Assembly: GCA_001543395.1 (NCBI GenBank)
Contig: LPNG01000021.1
Span: 1 to 56,126, forward strand
Source: Candidatus Alcium sp. F082
GTDB taxonomy: Bacteria; Bacteroidota; Bacteroidia; Bacteroidales; F082
Length of the DNA: 56,126 nucleotides
Direction: 5' to 3'
The notes beneath the pieces were generated by a model. It saw only the letters and a program-made list of their open reading frames with translations. It did no database searches and was not told where the DNA came from. The translations under genes were made by a program, and so were the position numbers. This document shows, piece by piece, positions 8,649 to 16,308 of this stretch. Position 1 is the first letter of the stretch, and every line of letters starts with the position of its first letter.

Positions 8649-8681
8649 TTTGAGTTGCAAAAATAAAAAATCTTACCTTTG
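8649..8681 (+). promoter_or_regulatory. Bacteroidota-type promoter for the LOG-family gene
   Basis: TTTG at 8649-8652 and TACCTTTG at 8674-8681 are 21 bases apart, a near-perfect match to the TTTG-N19-21-TAnnTTTG consensus. The start codon follows 14 bases later at 8696. Confidence 0.65.
8658..8665 (-). promoter_or_regulatory. Bacteroidota-type -7 element for mtnN
   Basis: On the minus strand this reads TATTTTTG, matching TAnnTTTG, about 20 bases before the chosen mtnN start. Only a weakly placed TTTG is found upstream. It is divergent from the promoter of the LOG gene. Confidence 0.5.
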
Positions 8682-8695
8682 CAAAAATTTATCGA

Positions 8696-9289
8696 ATGAA
8701 GAAGATTTGCATCTTTTGCGGCAGCAGTATGGGATTCGACCCTATCTACAAGGAAAAAGCCGCTGAACTGGGTCGCGTTTTGGCCGACCACGGCTGCGAG
8801 TTGCTCTATGGCGGCGGCAGCGTAGGTTTGATGAAGATCGTTGCCGACGTGATGATGGAGCGTCACTGCAAGGTGATTGGCACCATCACCCAACACCTCT
8901 TGGATATGCGCGTGGGACATCCCGAAATTGACGAACTGATTGTGGTGGAGACTATGGCCGAACGCAAGAAAATCCTTGAGGACATGGCCGACGGCTTCAT
9001 CGCCCTGCCAGGCGGCATCGGCACCATGGATGAGTTCTTCGAGGCCTACGTGCTCAGCCAACTCCGCGTCTTCGACAAGCCCGTAGCGCTTTACAACGTG
9101 AACGGATACTACGACGGCCTAGTAGATTTCATCGGCCACATGGCCAAAGAAGGCTTTATGCGCAAGGAACATGCCGAGAACCTCATCGTTAGCAATGACG
9201 CGAAAGACCTTTTGGCAAAGATGGAACAATTCCAGCCTGCGGATGTGACAAAGTGGGTGGTGGAGATCAAAGAACAAGTGAAAAACTAA
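8696..9289 (+). CDS. LOG-family nucleoside monophosphate phosphoribohydrolase
   Basis: The 197-residue protein is a Rossmann-fold TIGR00730/LOG-type enzyme. The family signature PGGIGTMDE is at residues 105-113, with the upstream catalytic ERKKIL stretch and an N-terminal nucleotide-binding region (FCGSSMGFDP, then LYGGGSVGLM). LOG proteins cleave ribose 5-phosphate from nucleoside monophosphates, best known for activating cytokinins; in bacteria the role is probably nucleotide salvage or housekeeping. It is transcribed from its own promoter, divergent from mtnN. An inverted pair of dispersed repeats at 9293-9348 follows the stop. Confidence 0.9.
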   Translation: MKKICIFCGSSMGFDPIYKEKAAELGRVLADHGCELLYGGGSVGLMKIVADVMMERHCKVIGTITQHLLDMRVGHPEIDELIVVETMAERKKILEDMADGFIALPGGIGTMDEFFEAYVLSQLRVFDKPVALYNVNGYYDGLVDFIGHMAKEGFMRKEHAENLIVSNDAKDLLAKMEQFQPADVTKWVVEIKEQVKN

Positions 9290-9292
9290 GGC

Positions 9293-9348
9293 CCCTGAGC
9301 CCGTCGAAGGGCCGACTTAATGGGATGACGGTGCTTCGACAGGCTCAG
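9293..9348. repeat. Inverted pair of dispersed 15-mer repeats (CTGAGCCTGTCGAAG type)
   Basis: CCCTGAGCCCGTCGAAGGG at 9293-9311 faces CTTCGACAGGCTCAG at 9334-9348. The cores are reverse complements with one mismatch, and a third copy lies at 44251-44270. The pair could fold as a hairpin after the LOG gene. The word is widely dispersed in many bacterial genomes and behaves like a REP-type intergenic sequence. Confidence 0.7.
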
Positions 9349-9384
9349 CAACCTGCTAAAAATGAATAACAACAAACAACTGAT

Positions 9385-10419
9385 ATGATCATCATAGGAA
9401 TAACAGGGACGCTGGGCGCTGGCAAAGGCACCATCGTCGACTACCTCGTCAAGGAGAAGGGCTTCGTGCATTACTCGGTGCGGGCCTACATCACGGAAGA
9501 ATGTCAACGCCGCGGGCTTGAAGTAAACCGCGACACCCTCACCATGGTGGGCAACGACCTGCGTGCCGCGCATTGTCCGAGCTACATCACCGACCAGCTC
9601 TTCGAGCGTGCTAAGGCCGAAGGCAAAAATGCCGTCATCGAGAGTGTGCGTACTCCAGGCGAGATCCACTCGCTGCGCGAGAAGGGCGAGTTCTACCTCT
9701 TCGCCGTCGATGCCGACCGTAAGATCCGCTACGACCGCATCTATCTCCGCGGCTCGGAAACCGACCACATCGACTTCGAGACCTTCGTGGCCAACGAGGA
9801 ACGCGAGATGACCGCCACCGACCCCAACAAGCAGAACCTCGGTGCCTGCATCAAGGAGGCCGACTTCGTCTTCATGAACGACGGCACTATCCCAGAGCTA
9901 CACCAACAGGTGGAGAAGGTGTTGACACAACTGCATGTGCGTCCTTCCTGGGATGATTATTTCCTCAACCTCGCCGACACCGTCAGCGAGCGTGCCACAT
10001 GCAACCGTGGACGCAGCGGCTGCGTCATCGTGAAGGACAAACAAATCCTGGTGACAGGCTATGTCGGCTCGCCCAAGGGCTTACCCCATTGCGACGATGT
10101 GGGTCACCTATTCCGCAAAGTCATCCACGAAGACGGCAGCGTCACCCAGCACTGCGTGCGCACCGTCCATGCCGAGCAGAATGCCATCTGCCAAGCTGCC
10201 CGTAGAGGCATCGCTCTGGATGGCAGCACCCTCTATTGCCGCATGACCCCCTGCCGCACCTGCGCCATGCTCATCATCAACTGCGGCATCGTCCGTGTGG
10301 TGTGCGAACGCCGCTACCACGACGGCGCCGAGACCGAGGAGATGTTCAAGCAAGTGGGTATTCAATTGGAGTATAAGTACGACGAAGTACAACAGTACGA
10401 GGGACAACGCTGCAATTAG
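9385..10419 (+). CDS. P-loop nucleotide kinase / dCMP deaminase fusion protein
   Basis: The 344-residue protein joins two domains. Residues 1-185 are a P-loop kinase-like NTPase of the dephospho-CoA/nucleoside kinase type, with Walker A GTLGAGKG (8-15). Residues about 192-344 are a deoxycytidylate deaminase with the zinc site H262-A-E264 and P-C290-R-T-C293; E264 is the proton shuttle. dCMP deaminase converts dCMP to dUMP, feeding thymidylate synthesis. The same domain order is found in AvcD-type anti-phage dCTP/dCMP deaminases, which deplete dCTP during infection, though those are longer. A housekeeping fusion is equally possible. It overlaps the convergent antiporter gene by 4 bases. Confidence 0.87.
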   Translation: MIIIGITGTLGAGKGTIVDYLVKEKGFVHYSVRAYITEECQRRGLEVNRDTLTMVGNDLRAAHCPSYITDQLFERAKAEGKNAVIESVRTPGEIHSLREKGEFYLFAVDADRKIRYDRIYLRGSETDHIDFETFVANEEREMTATDPNKQNLGACIKEADFVFMNDGTIPELHQQVEKVLTQLHVRPSWDDYFLNLADTVSERATCNRGRSGCVIVKDKQILVTGYVGSPKGLPHCDDVGHLFRKVIHEDGSVTQHCVRTVHAEQNAICQAARRGIALDGSTLYCRMTPCRTCAMLIINCGIVRVVCERRYHDGAETEEMFKQVGIQLEYKYDEVQQYEGQRCN

Positions 10420-12074
10420 ACCTTCTTCCCCACAAAACGCACCACCAGCCACAAAACGGCAAAGCCCGCCAGGAATGCCACCCATGATGGCAATCCCAAA
10501 GAGGTGGGCAAAACGCCCAACAACACTGCCACACCACCCACGGTGAGGGCATAAGGCATTTGCGTCCTGACGTGCTGCAGGTGGTTGCAACTCGAGGCCA
10601 AGGAACTCATAATCGTCGTATCGGAAATCGGGCTACAGTGGTCGCCCATGACAGAGCCCGCCAGTACCGAGGCCACCACATTGTAGAACAAAGGCATCGT
10701 AGCGTCAACACTCATCCCTTGCTCTTGACAAAGCAGCCATGAAGCTGGTAAAATCAAGGGATAAAGAATCGCCATCGTACCCCATGAGGTACCCGTGGAG
10801 AAACCGATCAAAGCGGCCAAGAGGAAGGTCAACACAGGAACCACCACGGGCGACAATGACCACTGCACCAGCAAGTGAGAAACAAACTCAGCCGTATGCA
10901 TATCCTTTGCCACCAAGGCGATGGACCAAGCCATGGTCAGAATCAGAACCGCGTTGAACATACTCTTGAAACCTTCCACCATTTCTTCCATGATTTTTCC
11001 AAACTTCATATCGCCTCGCAGCAAGGTCATCATGATAGCGGTGAGCAACGACAACACCGAGGCCCAAAGCAAGGCCTTATAGGAATTGGCTGCGCCTATC
11101 GTTTCGGAGAGTTTGGAGAAAAAGCCCGTCCCAGATTGCCACACCGAGGCGTCGTAACCCGTGACTATCAGTCCTATGATAGTGCCAAAAATCAGCACAA
11201 CCAATGGTATCAAGGCATCGATGATATGGGCAGGTTTCGCCACGCTGTTCGACATATCCGTCTCCATGGAAGAGGCTATGCGTGCCTTGCGTTCTGCCTT
11301 CAACATAAGCCCGTAGTCGCGACCGCTGAAGATAAGCATCAGCACAAAGCCAAGGGTCAGGAAAGGATAAAAGCTATAAGCCAAGGAATGGAAAAACACT
11401 GAATAAGCCGAAGCATCCAATCCAATGGCGTTGATGCCATCTTGGATGTAGCTCAGCTCCGCGCCAATCCAGGTGGTCACAAAAGCCACCGCCACGACAG
11501 GTGCCGAGGTGGAGTCGACGATATAGGCCAGTTTCTCGCGCGACACCTTGAGTTTGTCGGCAATAGGCCGCATCGTGTTGCCCACCACAAGGGTGTTGGA
11601 GTAGTCGTCAAAGAAGATACAGAGGTCCATAAGAAAGGTCATCAGCTGTCCTGAGCGAGGTCCTTTAGCCCGTCGCGACAGCCAGTTGACAACGCCCTGC
11701 ATGCCACCATTAGCCGTGATGATACGCACCATGCCACCGATAAGCAGTGTGAAGACGATAATCGTCACATGGTCAGCGTCGAACAACGAGCCGACAACGT
11801 AGGTATCGACTACACGCAGTAACCCGCCACCCAATGCCGAAGCCGGACTGGCCCCGCCATACAAGGCCATGAGGAAGGTGCCCATCAGGATGCCTACAAA
11901 GAGCGAGGAAATCACCTCTTTTATTAATAAGGCCATCGCGATAGCTACCAACGGCGGCAGGATCGACATCCACAAAGGCATCGGGCCCTCAACGGGACCA
12001 AACGCATAAAGCAGCACGATACCCAATGCCAATAAGGCAAGCGCCACAACCCATCCTATCCATTTCTTCTTCAT
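10416..12074 (-). CDS. nhaC: NhaC-family Na+/H+ antiporter
   Basis: The protein (about 552 residues) is a polytopic membrane transporter with roughly a dozen hydrophobic segments. The phrases DLCIFFDDYSNTLVVG, DSTSAPVVAVAFVTTWIGAE, SFYPFLTLGFV and STGTSWGTMAILYPL are characteristic of the NhaC / Na+:H+ antiporter family. It should exchange cytoplasmic Na+ for H+ and so connect sodium and proton gradients, relevant here because two rotary ATPases follow. The start MKKKWIG at 12074 (or the ATG at 12080) is chosen because the frame extends upstream through a promoter. The gene is divergent from the lipoprotein gene at 12205. Confidence 0.92.
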   Translation of the reverse strand: MKKKWIGWVVALALLALGIVLLYAFGPVEGPMPLWMSILPPLVAIAMALLIKEVISSLFVGILMGTFLMALYGGASPASALGGGLLRVVDTYVVGSLFDADHVTIIVFTLLIGGMVRIITANGGMQGVVNWLSRRAKGPRSGQLMTFLMDLCIFFDDYSNTLVVGNTMRPIADKLKVSREKLAYIVDSTSAPVVAVAFVTTWIGAELSYIQDGINAIGLDASAYSVFFHSLAYSFYPFLTLGFVLMLIFSGRDYGLMLKAERKARIASSMETDMSNSVAKPAHIIDALIPLVVLIFGTIIGLIVTGYDASVWQSGTGFFSKLSETIGAANSYKALLWASVLSLLTAIMMTLLRGDMKFGKIMEEMVEGFKSMFNAVLILTMAWSIALVAKDMHTAEFVSHLLVQWSLSPVVVPVLTFLLAALIGFSTGTSWGTMAILYPLILPASWLLCQEQGMSVDATMPLFYNVVASVLAGSVMGDHCSPISDTTIMSSLASSCNHLQHVRTQMPYALTVGGVAVLLGVLPTSLGLPSWVAFLAGFAVLWLVVRFVGKKV

Positions 12075-12091
12075 AGGCATAAAACGAGGCT

Positions 12092-12099
12092 CAAAAATA
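12092..12099 (-). promoter_or_regulatory. Bacteroidota-type -7 element for nhaC
   Basis: It reads TATTTTTG on the minus strand, 12-18 bases before the likely starts at 12080 and 12074. No clear -33 TTTG was found. It supports the short start. Confidence 0.45.
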
Positions 12100-12142
12100 C
12101 GAATTTTTGAAGAAAAAACGTTTAACGAAAGCAATTTGGCCT

Positions 12143-12150
12143 TATTTTTG
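12143..12150 (+). promoter_or_regulatory. Bacteroidota-type -7 element for the duplicated-domain lipoprotein
   Basis: TATTTTTG matches TAnnTTTG, 55 bases before the start at 12205; a TTTA at 12121-12124 is the best upstream partner. It is divergent from the nhaC promoter. Confidence 0.45.
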
Positions 12151-12204
12151 CAACAATATTTCATTTGGTTAACAAGAAAACAAACTTATAAAACCTTACA
12201 CAAC

Positions 12205-13449
12205 ATGAAAAAACACCTTATCATTGCATTATGTTGCCTCGCGGCGCTGTTCACCGCCTGCAACAAAGAGAAACCCAATGAAAAATTCATCGGCGACTGG
12301 TACGGCGACGGCGTTGCCAACATCACTTTGACCTTGACCTTACCTAACGGTTCTTCCTACAACCAAGAGCTTAATAACATCACCGTCCCAATGAGTATCA
12401 ACCTAGCGGCGGGTGAATCAAAGGACTATGTCATCTTCACATACACCAATGAAGAGGTTCACGAGACCTATACGACCAAGGGCACTGTCAAGAACAGCGA
12501 AGTCGATTTCGACCCCATCAACGTTAACATGAGCATCCAAGGTAGCACCGTCACAGCCACGCTCGACCTGAAGGGAATCCTCTCCTCAAATGAAGATGAA
12601 CTCGCCCTCAATGGCAGTGTGAGCGGACAAGGCAACTATGCCGAAGGCGGACTCTCCATCCCCTATAATGCCACTGGTACCATGACCGCTAACCTCCTTA
12701 GAGGCACGGCGCCTGCCCCTGCCCCGTACAACGGCCCCACTTTAACGTTGATTGAAGAAGAAGCCTGCATCGCTGAAGGCTCCGAAGTCGAAGCTGGCGA
12801 GATCTTTTTCGTTGGGCTTTCAGGCGAGGGCAAAGCGCTCAAAGACCTGAAGATTACCTTTGTTGACAACGACAACAACGTTTTGGAGGAATGGACCAAA
12901 GAACTCGATAATGCCGATGATTTCACACTCTCGAAGCATTTCACCCTCACCCAGGTGGGCGACGTCACCATGAAAGCCACGTTGACCGACAGCCAAGACA
13001 ATGTCGCTTCGCTCAATGTCAACTTCAAGATCATTCCCGCCCCTGAGCCGGAATTCGAAGCGCACTATGCAGGCAGCGTGACCCTCGACGCCACTGCCTC
13101 AGCCTTGGTGTTTTCCTATCCCATCAACATCGACTATGACATGGACATCATGTTCTCCGAGGCTTCAGAAGAAGGTCGTGTGAACGCCACCGTCACCTTT
13201 GCCGGAAACACCTACAACACTTCAGGCACCAAAGACGGCAACGCCATTGACCTGGAACCTTTCGACATCGTCCTCGACTTTGAGGGATCGGCCGTCAATG
13301 CCACCATCGACATGAGCGGCACCGTCAACGAGACCGTCTTTAGTGTGCAGGGCACCCTCAACGGAAACGGTAATCTCTCGTACCAAGGAATGACGATTCC
13401 CGCCACCATCGAAGGCACCGTGGCTGGTGACTTGACAGAGGTGGAATAA
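12205..13449 (+). CDS. Secreted lipoprotein with an internal duplication
   Basis: The 414-residue protein starts MKKHLIIALCCLAALFTAC: a type II signal peptide with a lipobox ending in the lipidated Cys. The ATG at 12205 is chosen because it gives this signal; the frame is open further upstream. Residues about 26-165 and about 284-414 are related beta-rich units: both contain YxTxGT, a stretch of acidic/hydrophobic alternation, a glycine-rich turn (SVSGQGNYAEGGLSIPYNATGT against TLNGNGNLSYQGMTIPATIEGT) and end in a T-x-A-N/G-L phrase. A distinct Ig-like region lies between. No known function is recognised; a surface or periplasmic binding role is plausible. A terminator hairpin follows. Confidence 0.85.
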   Translation: MKKHLIIALCCLAALFTACNKEKPNEKFIGDWYGDGVANITLTLTLPNGSSYNQELNNITVPMSINLAAGESKDYVIFTYTNEEVHETYTTKGTVKNSEVDFDPINVNMSIQGSTVTATLDLKGILSSNEDELALNGSVSGQGNYAEGGLSIPYNATGTMTANLLRGTAPAPAPYNGPTLTLIEEEACIAEGSEVEAGEIFFVGLSGEGKALKDLKITFVDNDNNVLEEWTKELDNADDFTLSKHFTLTQVGDVTMKATLTDSQDNVASLNVNFKIIPAPEPEFEAHYAGSVTLDATASALVFSYPINIDYDMDIMFSEASEEGRVNATVTFAGNTYNTSGTKDGNAIDLEPFDIVLDFEGSAVNATIDMSGTVNETVFSVQGTLNGNGNLSYQGMTIPATIEGTVAGDLTEVE

Positions 13450-13470
13450 CAAAAACCTATAGAAAAACAA

Positions 13471-13500
13471 AAAACGGATGGCTGTATGGTCATCCGTTTT
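13471..13500. terminator. Bidirectional terminator between the lipoprotein gene and initiator tRNA
   Basis: AAAACGGATG (13471-13480) and CATCCGTTTT (13491-13500) form a perfect 10-bp stem with a 10-base loop. T-rich tracts follow on both strands. It can end both the lipoprotein mRNA and the tRNA transcript from the other strand. Confidence 0.85.
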
Positions 13501-13505
13501 GGTTT

Positions 13506-13580
13506 TGGTAGCGGGGGGAGGATTCGAACCTCCGACCTCCGGGTTATGAGCCCGACGAGCTGCCTCTGCTCTACCCCGCA
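13506..13580 (-). tRNA. Initiator tRNA-fMet (CAT anticodon)
   Basis: On the minus strand the gene begins TGCGGGGTAGAGC and ends in an encoded CCA. The anticodon loop is CTCATAA, giving anticodon CAT, and the T arm is GGAGG-TTCGAAT-CCTCC. Two initiator hallmarks are present: the first acceptor position is unpaired (T1 against T72), and the anticodon stem carries three consecutive G:C pairs (GGG/CCC). It therefore reads as the formyl-methionine initiator rather than an elongator tRNA-Met. The D loop is short. It lies alone between a lipoprotein gene and era. Confidence 0.95.
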
Positions 13581-13630
13581 TCGTGCGAAAAATCTCGGAA
13601 AACAAAAAATTTCGTTCCCGAAATCGGCTG

Positions 13631-13647
13631 CAAAGATAATAATTTTG
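13631..13647. promoter_or_regulatory. Back-to-back promoter elements for initiator tRNA (-) and era (+)
   Basis: TATCTTTG on the minus strand (13631-13638) lies about 50 bases before the tRNA. TAATTTTG on the plus strand (13640-13647) lies 38 bases before era. The two -7 elements are separated by a single base, so the two transcription units share a divergent control point. Partner -33 elements are weak. Confidence 0.45.
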
Positions 13648-13685
13648 TTTCTTTGCAAGGTGATATTTAGAAAAAATTTTTTGCT

Positions 13686-14567
13686 ATGACTCATAAAGCA
13701 GGCTATGTCAACATTATAGGACGCCCGAATGTGGGTAAGTCCACCCTCATGAATCAGCTTGTTGGGGAGAAAATCTCCATTATTACCTCGAAAGCGCAGA
13801 CCACCCGCCACCGTATTTTGGGCATTGTCAACGGCGACGACTTCCAGATCGTCTTCTCCGACACGCCCGGCATCATCAAGGACCCGGCCTACAAGATGCA
13901 CGAGGTGATGAACCAGTTCGTCAACGTCGCCCTCATCGACGCCGACCTCATCCTCTTCGTTGTCGACATCACCGACAAGAAAGTGGAGGAAAAGACCGTG
14001 GAGCGGCTGAAGACGACCGACATCCCCGTGTTCGTGCTCATCAACAAAATTGACCTCTCCACACAGGAGGTCGTGGAAAAAGCCGTGGAGCAATGGCGTG
14101 AGATGCTGCCCAATGCCACCGTGTTCCCGCTCTCGGCGCAATACAACGCCAACGTGGAGTTCATCTTCAAACAGATATTGGAGAAGATGCCCGAGTGCCC
14201 GCCTTATTTCCCCAAGGACGAACTCACCGACCGCTCGATGCGTTTCTTCATCACCGAGATCATCCGCGAGAAGATATTACTTAACTACCAACAAGAGATT
14301 CCGTATTCCGTGCAAGTCGAGGTGGAGAGTTACGAAGAGACCGAGAAACGCATCCATATCCGCGCCATCATCTATGTAGCCCGCGACTCCCAGAAGGCCA
14401 TTATCATCGGCAAAGGTGGCAGCGCCATCAAGAAGCTTGGCATGCAGGCCCGCACTGATATTGAGGAGTTTACGGGAAAGAATATCTTCTTGGAGCTCTT
14501 CGTCAAAGTGGACAAGGACTGGCGTGACAACGAAGCGGAGCTGAAGCGGTTTGGCTACGAAGCCTAA
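13686..14567 (+). CDS. era: GTPase Era, 16S rRNA maturation and 30S assembly factor
   Basis: The 293-residue protein has the full Era layout. GTPase motifs are G1 GRPNVGKS (residues 12-19), G3 DTPG (59-62) and G4 NKID (120-123). The C-terminal KH domain carries the RNA-binding IIIGKGGSAIKKLG loop near residue 240, which binds the 3' end of 16S rRNA. The start ATG at 13686 gives the standard N-terminus. It sits 41 bases upstream of der with its own promoter, a pairing of two ribosome-assembly GTPases, next to the initiator tRNA. Confidence 0.98.
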   Translation: MTHKAGYVNIIGRPNVGKSTLMNQLVGEKISIITSKAQTTRHRILGIVNGDDFQIVFSDTPGIIKDPAYKMHEVMNQFVNVALIDADLILFVVDITDKKVEEKTVERLKTTDIPVFVLINKIDLSTQEVVEKAVEQWREMLPNATVFPLSAQYNANVEFIFKQILEKMPECPPYFPKDELTDRSMRFFITEIIREKILLNYQQEIPYSVQVEVESYEETEKRIHIRAIIYVARDSQKAIIIGKGGSAIKKLGMQARTDIEEFTGKNIFLELFVKVDKDWRDNEAELKRFGYEA

Positions 14568-14582
14568 TTTTTCGTATTTTTG
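14550..14582 (+). promoter_or_regulatory. Bacteroidota-type promoter for der
   Basis: TTTG at 14550-14553 and TATTTTTG at 14575-14582 are 21 bases apart, and der starts 27 bases later. The -33 part lies inside the 3' end of era, so der can be expressed separately from era. Confidence 0.6.
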
Positions 14583-14608
14583 CAGCCCAAAACTAAACCA
14601 TCAAAGAA

Positions 14609-15916
14609 ATGTCAAACATTGTAGCAATTGTGGGGAGACCCAATGTGGGAAAATCGACGCTGTTCAACCGTCTGCTGAAGCAGCGCATGGCCATCGTGGA
14701 AGAGACGAGTGGCGTGACGCGCGACAGACATTACGGCAAGAGCGATTGGAATGGAAAGGAATTCACCGTCATCGACACTGGCGGTTATGTGGTAGGGTCG
14801 GACGACATCTTTGAAGAAGAGATCCGCAAACAGGTGGACCTGGCCATCGACGAGGCCGACGTCATCGTCTTCATCGTCGACGGTCGCGAAGGCCTGCATG
14901 TCCTCGATGAGGATGTAGCGGTCATCCTTAGACAACAGAAGAAGCCGGTAGTATTGGCTGTCAACAAGATAGACGAGCCCAGCAAAGAAGTGCTGGCAGG
15001 CGAATTCTACGCCTTGGGCTTGGGCGAGCCCTACCCCATGTCGGCCATGACCGGCACGGGCACGGGTGAGCTTCTCGACAAAGTATGCGAGATGCTGCCC
15101 AACGACACCACCGACTTCAACACTGACCTTCCCAAGTTCACCGTGGTGGGCCGTCCCAATGTAGGCAAGTCATCGTTGATCAACGCCTTCTTAGGTACCG
15201 ACCGCCATATCGTGACCAATATCGCAGGCACCACGCGCGATGCCAACTACACGCGTTATAACGCCTTCGGCATGGAATTCATGCTCGTCGACACTGCCGG
15301 TCTGCGTAAGAAGAGCAAGGTGGAAGAAGACATCGAGTTCTATTCGGTGTTGCGTTCGATCCGCGCCATCGAGGACAGCGACGTGGCCATCCTCATGCTC
15401 GACGCGACACAAGGCTTTGAGGCCCAGGACATGAACATTCTGCGCCTCATCGAAAAGAACAAGAAAGGCCTGGTGATGGTCGTCAACAAATGGGACCTCG
15501 TGGAGAAAGACTCCAACACACACAAGGCTTACGAAGAGCTGATACGTTCAAGAACGGCACCCTTCACCGACTACCCCATCATCTTCACCTCGGCCATCAA
15601 CAAGCAGCGTATCTATAAGGTGTTAGAGACCGCACATAAGGTCTACGAGAACCGTGAGCGCCGCATCCCCGTGCGTGAGCTGAACGACAAGATGTTGGAA
15701 ATCATCAACTCGGTGCCGCTGCCTACGGCTTCACGCGGCCGTTTCCTGCGCATCAAGTACATCACCCAGCTGAAGAGCATCTCGCCGCAGTTCATCTTCT
15801 TCTGCAACCTGCCTAAGGACGTGAAGGACAACTACAAACGCTTCTTGGAGAACAAGATCCGTGAGAACTGGGACTTCAACGGAGTGCCGATCCAATTGAT
15901 TTTCAAGGAGAAATAA
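14609..15916 (+). CDS. der: GTPase Der (EngA), 50S ribosome assembly factor
   Basis: Der has two tandem GTPase domains and a KH-like C-terminal domain and is needed for large ribosomal subunit assembly. Both G1 motifs are visible, GRPNVGKS at residues 9-16 and again at 181-188, with DTGG and DTAG as G3 motifs and NKID and NKWD as G4 motifs. The 435-residue length is normal. Its stop TAA overlaps the ATG of the S4-domain gene (TAATG), so the two are translationally coupled. Confidence 0.98.
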   Translation: MSNIVAIVGRPNVGKSTLFNRLLKQRMAIVEETSGVTRDRHYGKSDWNGKEFTVIDTGGYVVGSDDIFEEEIRKQVDLAIDEADVIVFIVDGREGLHVLDEDVAVILRQQKKPVVLAVNKIDEPSKEVLAGEFYALGLGEPYPMSAMTGTGTGELLDKVCEMLPNDTTDFNTDLPKFTVVGRPNVGKSSLINAFLGTDRHIVTNIAGTTRDANYTRYNAFGMEFMLVDTAGLRKKSKVEEDIEFYSVLRSIRAIEDSDVAILMLDATQGFEAQDMNILRLIEKNKKGLVMVVNKWDLVEKDSNTHKAYEELIRSRTAPFTDYPIIFTSAINKQRIYKVLETAHKVYENRERRIPVRELNDKMLEIINSVPLPTASRGRFLRIKYITQLKSISPQFIFFCNLPKDVKDNYKRFLENKIRENWDFNGVPIQLIFKEK

Positions 15917-16305
15917 TGGCCGAAGAAGATAACATCGTCAGGATGGACAAATGGCTGTGGGCGGCGCGTCTCTTCAAGACGCGTTCGCTGGCTGCCGATG
16001 CCATCAAAGGCGGCAAGGTGAAGGTGGACGGCAACGCCGTCAAGCCTTCGCGCGAAGTCAAAGAAGGCGATGTCATCCAAGTACAGGTAGGCCAGCTCCA
16101 TAAAGTGGTGGAGGTGAAGACCGTCATCAAGAACCGCGTCTCCGCCAAACAGGTGCCTGAGGTCTACATCGACCTCACTCCCAAGGAGGAATACGAACGC
16201 ATCGAGTTCATGAATGCCTATAAGGCCGAGTGGCGCGACCGCGGTGCAGGCCGTCCCACCAAGAAAGAACGTCGTCTGATTGAGAAAATGAAAGACGACA
16301 TGTAA
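15916..16305 (+). CDS. S4-domain RNA-binding protein, Hsp15/HslR-like
   Basis: The 129-residue protein begins with an S4 RNA-binding domain: RMDKWLWAARLFKTRSLA, then GGKVKVDGNAVKPSREVKEGD. The C-terminus is basic (GRPTKKERRLIEKM). This is the layout of Hsp15/HslR, which binds free 50S subunits carrying a nascent chain and helps recycle stalled ribosomes. It is coupled to der by the overlapping stop/start TAATG, which supports a ribosome-linked role. Confidence 0.9.
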   Translation: MAEEDNIVRMDKWLWAARLFKTRSLAADAIKGGKVKVDGNAVKPSREVKEGDVIQVQVGQLHKVVEVKTVIKNRVSAKQVPEVYIDLTPKEEYERIEFMNAYKAEWRDRGAGRPTKKERRLIEKMKDDM

Positions 16306-16308
16306 ACC

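Noticed and set aside
9290-9384. AvcI-like small RNA upstream of the kinase/deaminase gene
   Set aside because: The gap contains only the inverted repeat pair and no further structure that could be identified as an antitoxin RNA.
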